Source: Liquorilactobacillus ghanensis DSM 18630 | GTDB taxonomy: Bacteria > Bacillota > Bacilli > Lactobacillales > Lactobacillaceae | DNA: 64,000 nt | Direction of reading: 5' to 3' | Assembly (NCBI RefSeq): GCF_001435235.1 | Contig: NZ_AZGB01000015.1 | Span: 67,117 to 131,116, forward strand | Part shown: positions 9,472 to 17,710 of the stretch, piece by piece | Layout: each line of letters begins with the position of its first letter | Numbering within the stretch: position 1 is the first letter of the stretch | Position numbers and translations under genes: made by a program | The notes under the pieces: generated by a model | What the model saw: only the letters and a program-made list of their open reading frames with translations | Database searches by the model: none | Told to the model about the DNA's origin: nothing

Positions 9472-9912
9472 CTAATCTGCTGAACTAATTTTAATTAACT
9501 TTTGATAATCTGTACCACGTATTCTATAGGTGCCGCCACCAACGATGGGTATTCCAGAAACTACTATATAGTGACCGGGTGTATAGGCTGTTAATTTAAT
9601 GATCACTTTCGGATTCGTTTGCACTAATTTATAACTCTCTTTTGGAGTAGAATTTGCAGGTAAATGTGTTTTTTTGCCGCGATCACCGCTGCCTAAGTCG
9701 CCTGTCAACTCTGACAAAAATGCTACCGATTTCTTATTTGAAGATTTTAAATGCTTATGCTGCTTAGCATCATAGCTAATTACATAGCTATGCTGTTTCT
9801 GAGAATGAACGTTACTTGCTGTTTTTTGCGAACTCATCGCTGCTGTAGCTTTAGTTCCCAAAACAAAAAAGACAACCCCCAAAAATAAAAATAACCCCAC
9901 TTTTTTGAACAT
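9472..9912 (-). CDS. Small secreted protein of unknown function
   Basis: The 146-residue product starts with a classical signal peptide (MFKKVGLFLFLGVVFFVLGT, then KATAAMS with an AXA-type cleavage site near residue 25). The mature part is basic, rich in Ser, Lys and His (residues 30-65), and ends in a beta-rich segment of about 60 residues with GHYIVVSGIPIVGGGTYRIRG. A strong GGGGGA ribosome site precedes the ATG. It is a monocistronic unit with its own terminator. I recognise no family; a cell-wall or medium-exposed role is inferred only from the signal peptide. Confidence 0.7.
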   Translation of the reverse strand: MFKKVGLFLFLGVVFFVLGTKATAAMSSQKTASNVHSQKQHSYVISYDAKQHKHLKSSNKKSVAFLSELTGDLGSGDRGKKTHLPANSTPKESYKLVQTNPKVIIKLTAYTPGHYIVVSGIPIVGGGTYRIRGTDYQKLIKISSAD

Positions 9913-10026
9913 TTTGCTTAGCTCCCCCTGCTGAAATTACGTTATCAGCATACCATCTGTGCTTGGTCATGTCCAAGTAATTATTGGTTTGTAGAGTCTT
10001 ATGATCTTCGCCAAATATTTTTTATA

Positions 10027-11715
10027 TTACACTCCTAACTTCAAAGTCGCTAATTGTGCTTTAATTTGTGCATCTTGATATTTGCCGCAAGCAATTATCT
10101 TGCCTGCTTGCAAGACGATAATCTGATCCGCTTTTTGAAAAGCTTCCAAATTAAAACTATGTGTAATCAGCAAAAATCCAGTCTCGGTTTCCATAGAAAA
10201 AAGATCATGTAATAAAGCTGCTGCGATCTGTGGATCTAATCCCGTTGTCAATTCATCAAAGATATAAAAACGATAATCACGCAAAAATAATCGTGCCAAA
10301 GCTAATCGCTGCCGTTCTCCTCCTGAAAGCAAAGAACTTTGATTGCTGACAATTGTATCTAAAGAGTGCCCATCTAGCCATGAAGCCAGTCCAGCTCGTT
10401 TTAAAGCTGCGATCAATTTAGTTTCCGAGAACGGATTATCAAATAAATTTAAATTATCACGGACTGTACCCGAAAAAATATGCCCCTGTTGTTGCAGCAA
10501 ACCAATTTGTTGATAAATTATTTGCCGCTTTAACAGCTCAACAGATTGCCCCGCCAAAGTTGCTGAACCTGAACTTGGGGCGATTTCTCCCAACAACAAC
10601 TTGGTCAATGTTGTTTTACCGCTTCCACTGGAACCAACTAACAAATATTTACAATTCAAATTAAGTTCCAAATTCAATTTTTTTAAAATTAATTGTTGAT
10701 CAGCTTCAAAGTTAACCGCTTGAAGTTTAAATGAAGTTGTTGGCTGAAAAGTCGTTGTTGTTAAAAATGGTGTTGCTGATGCAGTTTGATCATACTGCAA
10801 AAAATCAGCGAGTTTAACGGCGGCTTGATGTCCACCAATAATCAACGGTATTACCCGAGTAATCTCCAGCAAAGGATAACTCAAATAACCGCTTAATGTG
10901 CTAAACACTACCATTTGTCCTAGATTCATTCGACCTTGCTGAACCATTACTGCTCCCAAAATCCATGTTGAAATATAAGTTATATCACTTAGCAATAACG
11001 AAATTCCCATGCTGAAACTTGACCAACGAGAATTTTCTTGTTGTTTAACCAATAATTTTTGATTGCTGATTCGATGACGATTAACCGCGGCCTTCCCGGC
11101 CAATGCAAACTTCAAAGTAGTAAAACCACTTAACAAATCTGTTACCCGGGCGGTATAGCGATCAATTTGTTTAACCACTTCGGCAGAACTAGTTGTTAAT
11201 TTTTTCTTTAATAAAAACGGGAAAAACATTGCCGGCAAGCTCAAAATAATTACCACTAATGTAATTGTTGGATTAATTGTGATCGTTGCAATCATTGCCA
11301 TGCTAATTTGAAAGGTGTAACTCAGCAACAGTAGCAATTGACCATAATAATTATCAATCACATTATCCGTTTGTTTCGTAACCTTTGCCACCAATTTACC
11401 AATTCCAAATTTATCGTAAGCCTGTGGTGTCAAACGATAGATCCGTTGAATCAGAGCTTGACGCAACCTTTGAGCAGTATGCAGTTTAAGCAGTGAACCT
11501 AAATAATTATCCAATCCACCGAAACCATCCATAATTATCATGAAAAGCAAAATACCACTTCCTAAAAGCAGTAAATTAAGCTGTTGTTTCCCTAAAGCAA
11601 CATTGATAATCACTTGAAAAATAAAGGCCCAGCAGACATACATTGCTTGCGTAAACAACCTAACCAGCAACATACTCCAAAATTCTTTTCTATCAGATAT
11701 TAAAAACCGTAACAT
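10027..11715 (-). CDS. ABC exporter, fused permease and ATPase
   Basis: The 562-residue protein is a type I half-transporter. An N-terminal six-helix ABC membrane domain (about 1-300) is followed by an ATPase domain with Walker A GSSGSGKTT (about 360), signature LLSGGERQRLALARL, Walker B FYIFDELTTGLD and switch His in LLITHSF. It probably exports a peptide, lipid or drug as a dimer. An ATG at 11730 is in frame, but the ribosome site GGAGGG lies immediately after it and 8 nt before the ATG at 11715, so the shorter form is chosen. It stands alone, with a terminator-like hairpin in its leader at 11775-11803. The substrate is unknown. Confidence 0.85.
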   Translation of the reverse strand: MLRFLISDRKEFWSMLLVRLFTQAMYVCWAFIFQVIINVALGKQQLNLLLLGSGILLFMIIMDGFGGLDNYLGSLLKLHTAQRLRQALIQRIYRLTPQAYDKFGIGKLVAKVTKQTDNVIDNYYGQLLLLLSYTFQISMAMIATITINPTITLVVIILSLPAMFFPFLLKKKLTTSSAEVVKQIDRYTARVTDLLSGFTTLKFALAGKAAVNRHRISNQKLLVKQQENSRWSSFSMGISLLLSDITYISTWILGAVMVQQGRMNLGQMVVFSTLSGYLSYPLLEITRVIPLIIGGHQAAVKLADFLQYDQTASATPFLTTTTFQPTTSFKLQAVNFEADQQLILKKLNLELNLNCKYLLVGSSGSGKTTLTKLLLGEIAPSSGSATLAGQSVELLKRQIIYQQIGLLQQQGHIFSGTVRDNLNLFDNPFSETKLIAALKRAGLASWLDGHSLDTIVSNQSSLLSGGERQRLALARLFLRDYRFYIFDELTTGLDPQIAAALLHDLFSMETETGFLLITHSFNLEAFQKADQIIVLQAGKIIACGKYQDAQIKAQLATLKLGV

Positions 11716-11774
11716 TAATGATCCCTCCATTACGGTCCTAAACTCTTAACTGATCTATTAATAATTTTTTGCAT

Positions 11775-11803
11775 ACAAAAAGACTGGTTAATCCCAGTCT
11801 CTT
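11775..11803 (-). terminator. Terminator-like hairpin upstream of the ABC exporter
   Basis: On the minus strand AGACTGG-GATTAA-CCAGTCT is followed by TTTTTG. No gene ends here in that direction, so the hairpin either attenuates a long leader of the ABC exporter gene (start 11715) or ends a small transcript from the 11.8-12.1 kb region. Confidence 0.55.
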
Positions 11804-11953
11804 TCGTCATGGAAGAAACAGTGAAAAAATTTAGGATCGTACAAATAAACTCACCTTAAGCGAGCATATATCTTATTTGCTAATTCCTAAATTCTTAATT
11901 TCACCGTTAACTCCCCCTCATTTAAGTTAACGTCAGTATACTGCACTTAAATT

Positions 11954-12064
11954 GATTAAACAAGCTACTTTGAAATTAATTTCATTATTTAAATTTACTC
12001 CAGCTTAAAACTTAAATAATGAAATTTTTAAATACTGGCAGCTTTGAATTAAAAATGATTAATC
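11954..12064. repeat. 111-bp imperfect palindrome in a gene-free stretch
   Basis: The 683-bp gap between the ABC exporter and ltaS contains a nested inverted repeat. Its core is a perfect 15-bp pair (AATTTCATTATTTAA at 11978-11992 and its complement at 12012-12026). Farther out AGCT pairs at 11963-11966 and 12040-12043, and GATTAA pairs at 11954-11959 and 12059-12064. It carries no open frame and no transposase. It could be a MITE-like remnant, a long RNA hairpin or a protein-binding cruciform; I cannot choose. Apart from this, the hairpin at 11775-11803 and the small RNA at 12157-12262, I see nothing else in the gap. Confidence 0.6.
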
Positions 12065-12122
12065 CACTTCCATTAACAAATTAAATTATAAATCACGTGT
12101 TTGATCAAAAATGCCGAACAGC

Positions 12123-12151
12123 TTGACTTTTAACTGTCTATCGTGTGATAC
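12123..12151 (+). promoter_or_regulatory. Sigma-A promoter of the candidate small RNA upstream of ltaS
   Basis: The -35 box TTGACT at 12123-12128, a 17-nt spacer and the -10 box TGATAC at 12146-12151 predict transcription starting near 12157-12160 on the plus strand. Confidence 0.6.
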
Positions 12152-12156
12152 TAGTA

Positions 12157-12262
12157 ACGGTGCCAAACCACGATAAAGGTAAGCGATCGGCGCATTTGCG
12201 TTCAGAAGGTTGCTGCACTTTATCACAAACATCCTTATGCTTTGCGTAGGGATGTTTTTTTA
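12157..12262 (+). ncRNA. Candidate structured small RNA or leader upstream of ltaS
   Basis: A promoter at 12123-12151 and an intrinsic terminator (AACATCC at 12228-12234, GGATGTT at 12250-12256, then seven T) bracket a roughly 105-nt transcript with no open frame. Between them the RNA can form one long nested hairpin: GATAAAG (12172-12178) pairs with CTTTATC (12218-12224), AGCGATC (12182-12188) with GGTTGCT (12208-12214, two wobbles), and CGCA with TGCG at the tip. It does not match the SRP, 6S, T-box or riboswitch cores I know. It may be an independent sRNA, or a leader with a conditional terminator controlling ltaS, which starts 137 nt downstream. Confidence 0.55.
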
Positions 12263-12398
12263 TCAGCAGTTTAAAATTTTTGTTAGGAAAAACAAAGATT
12301 TCATAATTCTTTGTTAAATCTCATAGACAAATTGACTTGATTTTAGACAATGGTTTAAAATTAAGACTTAGTTAATCCAGAAGGGATGGGTCTTTTTA

Positions 12399-14591
12399 AT
12401 GCAAAAAATCAAGGCGTGGCTCAGTACACGCTGGGGCTTTTTCGGATTGCTAGTTTTTCTTTTCTGGTTAAAGACGATTGCCGTCTATTTGATTGATTTC
12501 CGCTTAGGTGTTAGCGGTGTCATTCAATATGCCATTTTATTTTTTAATCCGTTAGCCACTACCTTATTATTGCTGGGAGCTGCGCTTTACATTAAACGCA
12601 CTATTCCAGCATATTTAACAATTATGATCATTTACATAGCCAATACTGCTTTACTTTTGTTTAATGTCATTTATTACCGCGAATTTACCGATTTTATGAC
12701 ATTTAATGTTATTTTTGGCTATTCCAGTGTTTCTGAAGGCTTGAGCTCCAGTTCCGCAGCTCTGCTGAAACCACAGGATATCGTGATCTTTATTGACTTT
12801 TTAATTATCCTCATCGGTTTTTTGACAAAAATTATCAAATTGGATCACCGGCCGATACCTTCACGCCAAGCAATTGCAATGACATCTTTTGCAATTTTTT
12901 TAATCTTTTTTAATGTTACTTTGGGTGAAGCCGAACGACCGCAATTACTGACGCGCACTTTTGACCGCAGTTATCTGGTTAAATATTTGGGCTTGGACGC
13001 CTTTACTTTTTATGACGGTATCAAAACGGCTAAAAATAACCAAGTTCGGAGTGAAGCATCAAGTACTGATTTGAATAAAGTCTTGGACTTCACTCAAAAA
13101 CACTATGCTGCAGCTAATCCGGCAACTTACGGTATTGCCAAAGGCAAAAATGTTATTGTTATTCATTTGGAAAGCTTTCAACAGTTTTTGATCAACTATA
13201 AGCTTAATGGTCAAGAAGTCACGCCATTTCTTAATAGTTTATACAATGGTAAATCAACTTACAGTTTCAGTAATTTCTTTAATCAGGTTGGACAAGGGAA
13301 AACTTCTGATGCCGAAAATATGCTGGAAAACAGTGTCTATGGTTTACCGCAAGGATCACTTTTCTCTGCCTTAGGAACTGACAATACTTTTCAGGCTGCT
13401 CCCGCTATTTTAAACCAACGGGCTGGTTATTCGAGTGCTGTTTTCCATGGAAATAAGGGTTCTTTTTGGAATCGAGATAACGTCTACAAAAATTTGGGCT
13501 ATCAATACTTCTTTGATGCCAGTTATTACAATACAAATGCCAACAACCTAACTGAATATGGTCTGAAGGACAAGCTGCTTTTCCATGACTCAATCAAGTA
13601 CCTTGAAAGGATGCAGCAGCCATTTTATGTCAAGTACATCACAGTCACTAATCACTTCCCGTATGCGCTTGATAAAAAGAACACTTCTTTCCCGGCTGCC
13701 AATACAGACGATACTTCAGTTAACGATTATTTTGTTACTGCTCATTACTTGGATCAAGCTGTTAAAGAATTTTTTGATTATTTGAAAAAGTCCGGTTTAT
13801 ACGATAAATCAATCGTCGTAATTTATGGCGATCATTATGGCATTTCAGATTCACGAAATTTAAAATTAGCTTCGTTATTAGGTAAATCAGCGGATACTTG
13901 GAATGATTTTGATAACATGCAGTTACAACGAGTTCCGTTTATGATCCATATACCTGGGCTAAAAAATGGTGGCGTGCAAACAACTTATGGTGGTGAAATT
14001 GATGTACTACCAACATTGCTACATTTGTTGGGAATTTCTTCCAAGCGCTACATCCAATTTGGAACCGATCTTTTTTCCAAGAAACATGATCAAACTGTTG
14101 CATTTCGAAATGGTAATTTTACTACTCCAAACTATTCATATATTGACGGTTCAATTTATGATAACCAAACTGGAGAAGAAATCACCCATCCTTCGAGCAA
14201 ACTAGCTGCAAAAGTCAAACGCGAAAATCAACAGGTTAATACCGAACTTTCTTTGTCTGATTCATTAAATAATAAAAACTTGCTGCGTTATTATGTTCCT
14301 AAAGACTTTACGCCAATTAATCCTAAAAATTATAATTATAAAGATGACTTTGGTCAGTTGTTGCAACAGCAAAAACTACTGCAACATAAATCGACTAGTT
14401 TATGGGCTGAAAATGGTGATCATACAACCATTTCTGATTACACTTCCGATGCTCCGGAATTGAAAACAACTGACAAAAATAGTTCCAATGTCAGCCAAGC
14501 TTATTCAAACGTAAAAGAACAAGCAAAGACGAATCTCAATTCCAGTTCAAGTTCCGGCTCCAGTAGTTCAGCTGCTAAAACTGCTAAATAA
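12399..14591 (+). CDS. ltaS: Lipoteichoic acid synthase, LtaS-type phosphoglycerol transferase
   Basis: The 730-residue protein has five N-terminal membrane helices (to about residue 185) and an extracellular sulfatase-fold domain. That domain contains the metal site VIHLESFQ, the catalytic Thr302 in GQGKTSDAEN, FHGNKGSFWNRD, and IYGDHYGISD with the C-terminal metal ligands. It polymerises glycerol phosphate from phosphatidylglycerol onto the glycolipid anchor of lipoteichoic acid. The tail after residue 610 is low complexity and ends in a Ser-rich run (SSSSSGSSSSAAKTAK). The ATG at 12399 follows AGAAGGGATGG. It is monocistronic, preceded by the small RNA and followed by a strong terminator. 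Confidence 0.95.
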   Translation: MQKIKAWLSTRWGFFGLLVFLFWLKTIAVYLIDFRLGVSGVIQYAILFFNPLATTLLLLGAALYIKRTIPAYLTIMIIYIANTALLLFNVIYYREFTDFMTFNVIFGYSSVSEGLSSSSAALLKPQDIVIFIDFLIILIGFLTKIIKLDHRPIPSRQAIAMTSFAIFLIFFNVTLGEAERPQLLTRTFDRSYLVKYLGLDAFTFYDGIKTAKNNQVRSEASSTDLNKVLDFTQKHYAAANPATYGIAKGKNVIVIHLESFQQFLINYKLNGQEVTPFLNSLYNGKSTYSFSNFFNQVGQGKTSDAENMLENSVYGLPQGSLFSALGTDNTFQAAPAILNQRAGYSSAVFHGNKGSFWNRDNVYKNLGYQYFFDASYYNTNANNLTEYGLKDKLLFHDSIKYLERMQQPFYVKYITVTNHFPYALDKKNTSFPAANTDDTSVNDYFVTAHYLDQAVKEFFDYLKKSGLYDKSIVVIYGDHYGISDSRNLKLASLLGKSADTWNDFDNMQLQRVPFMIHIPGLKNGGVQTTYGGEIDVLPTLLHLLGISSKRYIQFGTDLFSKKHDQTVAFRNGNFTTPNYSYIDGSIYDNQTGEEITHPSSKLAAKVKRENQQVNTELSLSDSLNNKNLLRYYVPKDFTPINPKNYNYKDDFGQLLQQQKLLQHKSTSLWAENGDHTTISDYTSDAPELKTTDKNSSNVSQAYSNVKEQAKTNLNSSSSSGSSSSAAKTAK

Positions 14592-14710
14592 AATAATGCA
14601 CCATCGATAAGTAGCAAATCCAATATTAACTAGTTTCCCCCACTTAATGATTAATTCTTGTAATCGTTAAGTTCGAATTTCACTAATTATCTTGGTGTAA
14701 TCATAAATAA

Positions 14711-14760
14711 ACCGATCTCCAAACTAGGGCAAAACCTAAGCTTGGGAGATCGGTATTTTT
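14711..14760 (+). terminator. Intrinsic terminator downstream of ltaS
   Basis: ACCGATCTCC (14711-14720) pairs perfectly with GGAGATCGGT (14745-14754) and is followed by ATTTTT on the plus strand. The 324-bp gap 14592-14915 holds only this hairpin and the opposing one at 14818-14841. Confidence 0.88.
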
Positions 14761-14817
14761 ATGGTTACATATAAATTATAAAGCTTGCAAAACACTAAAA
14801 GACAAACAGATATTGTT

Positions 14818-14841
14818 AAAAAAATAGCCCTTTCAGGCTAT
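14818..14841 (-). terminator. Intrinsic terminator of the two-component operon
   Basis: On the minus strand ATAGCC-TGAAAG-GGCTAT is followed by seven T. It lies about 75 nt past the histidine kinase stop. Confidence 0.85.
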
Positions 14842-14915
14842 GAAATCCTATTCTGATTTACCCACAAGCAATTTAGTGCCAAATCAGGGTTAAAGTCAAA
14901 CAAGTTTTTATTTAA

Positions 14916-16382
14916 TTATTTTTTATCTGGAAAAATTAGGGTGAATGTTGATCCCTTATCAGGTTGACTAATTACCTCGACCTTACCTTGATGAAGCTGC
15001 ATTAACTGCTGCACGATCGGCAAACCCAATCCAGATTCACCATATTTAGTATTCTTACGCGAAGCATCAGCTTTATAATATCTTTCCCAAATATTTTTCA
15101 ATTGTTCTTTAGACATACCGATCCCCGTGTCGCTAATTCGAAAAATACTGCTCTGAAATCCCCGTTCAGCAGATATCCGAATATTTCCATTCTTAGTAAA
15201 CTGAATTGCATTTTGCGTAATATTAAAAATTACCTGAACAAAGCGATCATAATCTGCATACACTTCCAGCTTCTGTGGACCCTCAATCTCTAATTGATCA
15301 CCAGCGGCCGCAGCTTTTTTATTGAGTTGCGTCTTAATATTTTTTAAAACATGCATTGCTTCAAAATTCTGACAGTTAAGAATAATCTGCCCGCTGCGAA
15401 TTTTTTCGTAATCAAGATTTTCATTGACCAGCCTAATCAAGCGTTTGGTTTCATTGCGCATCAATTCAATACTTTTGGCTTTACTTTCCTCTGGAATTGC
15501 ATTGTAAGCCATACCTTCTAACAATCCATTAATTGTCGTCAATGGTGTCCGCATTTCATGAGCAGCATCAGCCATAAACTGACGACGGCGTTCTTCTTGT
15601 CGCTTAATCTCAGCTTCTGACTTGCTTAACGATGCTGCCATCTGGTTGAAGTCATTAGCCAGATCATCAATCTCATCATGTTGCTTATTTGGTAACTGTA
15701 CATCAAAGTTACCAGCAGCTACTTGTCTTGTCGCCTTTTGTAACCGGCTGATCCGTTTAGTTATATAATGTGCCAAAATATAGCTAAAGATTGCTCCAAT
15801 AACAGCCGCAATCAACAGCATATAAAATAAATTACGTTGAACTCGGGCAAAGCTTACCTGTAAACTTGAAACTTTAGCTCCAACGGAAATAACAGCCACC
15901 AAATTGCCTTTACTGTCAAAACACGGTGCTAAAATATCAGTCATTTTTTGCTGTCGACGTCCGTTATTCTTAAAAGTTCCTGATTTACGCAACCAACTGA
16001 GATCATTTTTCCGTCGTAAAACATCACCCTTCTTAAGTTTTGCCCATTCTTTTTTAGAAATTTCTGATTGAAAACCCAATGTTTCGGGATAAAGAACCTG
16101 TTTGCGGCTAGTATAAATCGTAAAGTGAACTGCCTGATTTTGCAGCAACATTTCATAATTACGCAATTTTCGTGTATCCAAAGCAAAAACTGTCTTACCA
16201 TTAGTAACTCGCTCGACACTCATGGCTTCAGTTTTCAAACTATAAGCATATCCTTCTAGTTGATCCCAAGTATTATGGTAGACAAGTTCTTTGGTTAAAT
16301 GAAAGGAAAAAGTCCCAATTAGAACCAGCAGTAAAAGAATAATCGAAAAGAAAGCCAGCATTTGCTGATAAACTAACTTCAT
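14916..16382 (-). CDS. Sensor histidine kinase (HAMP, HisKA, HATPase)
   Basis: The 488-residue membrane kinase has a first membrane helix at about 9-29, an extracytoplasmic sensor region of about 150 residues, a second helix at about 182-204, a HAMP domain, and a HisKA domain with His275 in DAAHEMRTPLTTINGLLEG. The HATPase domain contains NITQNAIQFT, DTGIGM and GESGLGLPIV. It starts 3 nt after the response regulator stop, with GGAG inside the regulator's last codons. The signal is not evident from the sequence; PhoR/YclK-like kinases have this layout. Confidence 0.88.
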   Translation of the reverse strand: MKLVYQQMLAFFSIILLLLVLIGTFSFHLTKELVYHNTWDQLEGYAYSLKTEAMSVERVTNGKTVFALDTRKLRNYEMLLQNQAVHFTIYTSRKQVLYPETLGFQSEISKKEWAKLKKGDVLRRKNDLSWLRKSGTFKNNGRRQQKMTDILAPCFDSKGNLVAVISVGAKVSSLQVSFARVQRNLFYMLLIAAVIGAIFSYILAHYITKRISRLQKATRQVAAGNFDVQLPNKQHDEIDDLANDFNQMAASLSKSEAEIKRQEERRRQFMADAAHEMRTPLTTINGLLEGMAYNAIPEESKAKSIELMRNETKRLIRLVNENLDYEKIRSGQIILNCQNFEAMHVLKNIKTQLNKKAAAAGDQLEIEGPQKLEVYADYDRFVQVIFNITQNAIQFTKNGNIRISAERGFQSSIFRISDTGIGMSKEQLKNIWERYYKADASRKNTKYGESGLGLPIVQQLMQLHQGKVEVISQPDKGSTFTLIFPDKK

Positions 16383-16385
16383 AAG

Positions 16386-17111
16386 TTAAACTCCTATTTC
16401 AGAATCATCGAATTTATAACCGACTCCCCAAACTGTTTGAATTACTTGCGGACCAACTTCTTCAATCTTTTGACGTAACTTTTTGATGTGTGCATCAACT
16501 GTCCGTTCATCACCATAAAACTCATAATGCCAAACCAACTGCAGCAATTGATCGCGCGAAAAAACCTGACGCGGCTTTTGTGCCAAGGTTTTCAATAAAT
16601 CAAATTCCTTAGGGGTCAAGTCAGGAATTAATTTAGATTGTAAATAAGCTTCACGTGTTTTAGTGTTCATTTTAAAATGCTCAGTCACTACATCAAATTG
16701 CTGATCCTCAGCAACTGCCGTAGCAGACTCCATTCGACTACCCAATTCTGCGCGGCGGTGCAAGGCTTTTATCCTAGCAATTAAAGTAATTGGGCTAAAC
16801 GGTTTGACAACATAATCATCAGCTCCCATCTCCAGTCCTAATACCTGATCACTTTCTGAATCACGGGCAGTTAGGATAATGATTGGAACCGTAGTTGAAA
16901 TTGCACGAATCTCAGCATTAACTTCCATCCCGTCCTTGCCGGGTAAATTCAAATCTAATGTAATCATGTCCCAACCATTTGGATCTTCTTTAAATTTTTC
17001 TAAAGCTTCAATTCCATCATATGCATAGACAACATTCCATTTTTCTTTTTGAAAAAACATTGACATCATCTCAGCTACCGACTTATTATCTTCAACCATT
17101 AATAATTTCAT
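16386..17111 (-). CDS. OmpR-family response regulator
   Basis: The 241-residue regulator has a receiver domain with EDN at 7-9, Asp53 in TLDLNLPGKDG and Lys in DDYVVKPFSP. A winged-helix output domain contains LTPKEFDLLKTLAQ, DERTVDAHIKKLRQKIEE and WGVGYKF. It is first in a two-gene operon with the histidine kinase at 14916-16382. The start at 17111 follows GGAAAG. It activates or represses unknown targets; the adjacent ltaS and L,D-transpeptidase genes would fit envelope control, but that is only proximity. Confidence 0.9.
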   Translation of the reverse strand: MKLLMVEDNKSVAEMMSMFFQKEKWNVVYAYDGIEALEKFKEDPNGWDMITLDLNLPGKDGMEVNAEIRAISTTVPIIILTARDSESDQVLGLEMGADDYVVKPFSPITLIARIKALHRRAELGSRMESATAVAEDQQFDVVTEHFKMNTKTREAYLQSKLIPDLTPKEFDLLKTLAQKPRQVFSRDQLLQLVWHYEFYGDERTVDAHIKKLRQKIEEVGPQVIQTVWGVGYKFDDSEIGV

Positions 17112-17253
17112 CTTTCCACATCCCTCAAAACTTTTTACAGCTACAACCCTGATTTATTTCATCATACCCCTAAAAACCGATCTTTTTGTGAAATTTTTGT
17201 AAAAGGGCTTTAATTATATTTAGATTATTGTAACGCAACTACTTTCAACTTGT

Positions 17254-17295
17254 AAAAAAAGAGCCCTGCAAAATCAATGATTTCACAGAACTCTC
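17254..17295 (-). terminator. ssrA: Intrinsic terminator of ssrA
   Basis: A long imperfect stem on the minus strand (GAGTTCTGTGAAATCA pairing with TGATTTTGCAGGGCTC) is followed by seven T, starting 9 nt past the tmRNA 3' end. Confidence 0.85.
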
Positions 17296-17304
17296 ATCTA
17301 GTAA

Positions 17305-17665
17305 TGGAGATGGCGGGGCTCGAACCCGCGTCCAAGCATATTGCCATTCGAATTTCTACGTCCATAGTCATGCTATTTAAAATTCGCTATTGACTACGCC
17401 GCACAACCAGGCTAGCATCAATAGCTAACCTATTTTCCTCTTTCAGTTGCCTCAGGTGGCAACAACTGACGCAAGTCCACTTATTTAAGACCCGGCTCTA
17501 ATACATGGACGATACTAGACGGATCTACGCTGCTGCGCTTAGGCAGCTAAAGCGTAAGAATTGTTATTATTTTTTGCAGTTATATTTAACTGAGCGTCTT
17601 TTCGTCACGCAACTACGAGACGCAATTCGAACTCAACCTATACCTGTCGAATCCAAAACATCCCC
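17305..17665 (-). ncRNA. ssrA: Transfer-messenger RNA (tmRNA)
   Basis: The 5' end GGGGATG (17665-17659) pairs with the 3' CATCTCC to form the alanyl acceptor stem, and the 3' half ends with a T-arm containing GGGTTCGAGCCC. The tag reading frame at 17577-17539 encodes AKNNNNSYALAA followed by TAA, the type found in lactobacilli. CCA is not encoded. tmRNA with SmpB rescues stalled ribosomes and tags the unfinished proteins for proteolysis. The 361-nt length is normal. Confidence 0.97.
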
Positions 17666-17673
17666 ATAGCTGT

Positions 17674-17701
17674 ATTTTACCATAAATCACCTGAATTGTA
17701 A
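17674..17701 (-). promoter_or_regulatory. ssrA: Promoter of ssrA
   Basis: The -10 box TAAAAT (17679-17674) and -35 box TTACAA (17701-17696), with a 16-nt spacer, place the start close to the tmRNA 5' end at 17665. Confidence 0.55.
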
Positions 17702-17710
17702 GCAAAAAGC

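Noticed and set aside
12150-12185. T-box-like sequence (GGTTTGGCACCGTT) on the minus strand before the ABC exporter
   Set aside because: It shares only TGGNACCG with the T-box core. No terminator/antiterminator pair follows, and the exporter gene is more than 400 nt away. The plus-strand reading with promoter and terminator explains the segment better.
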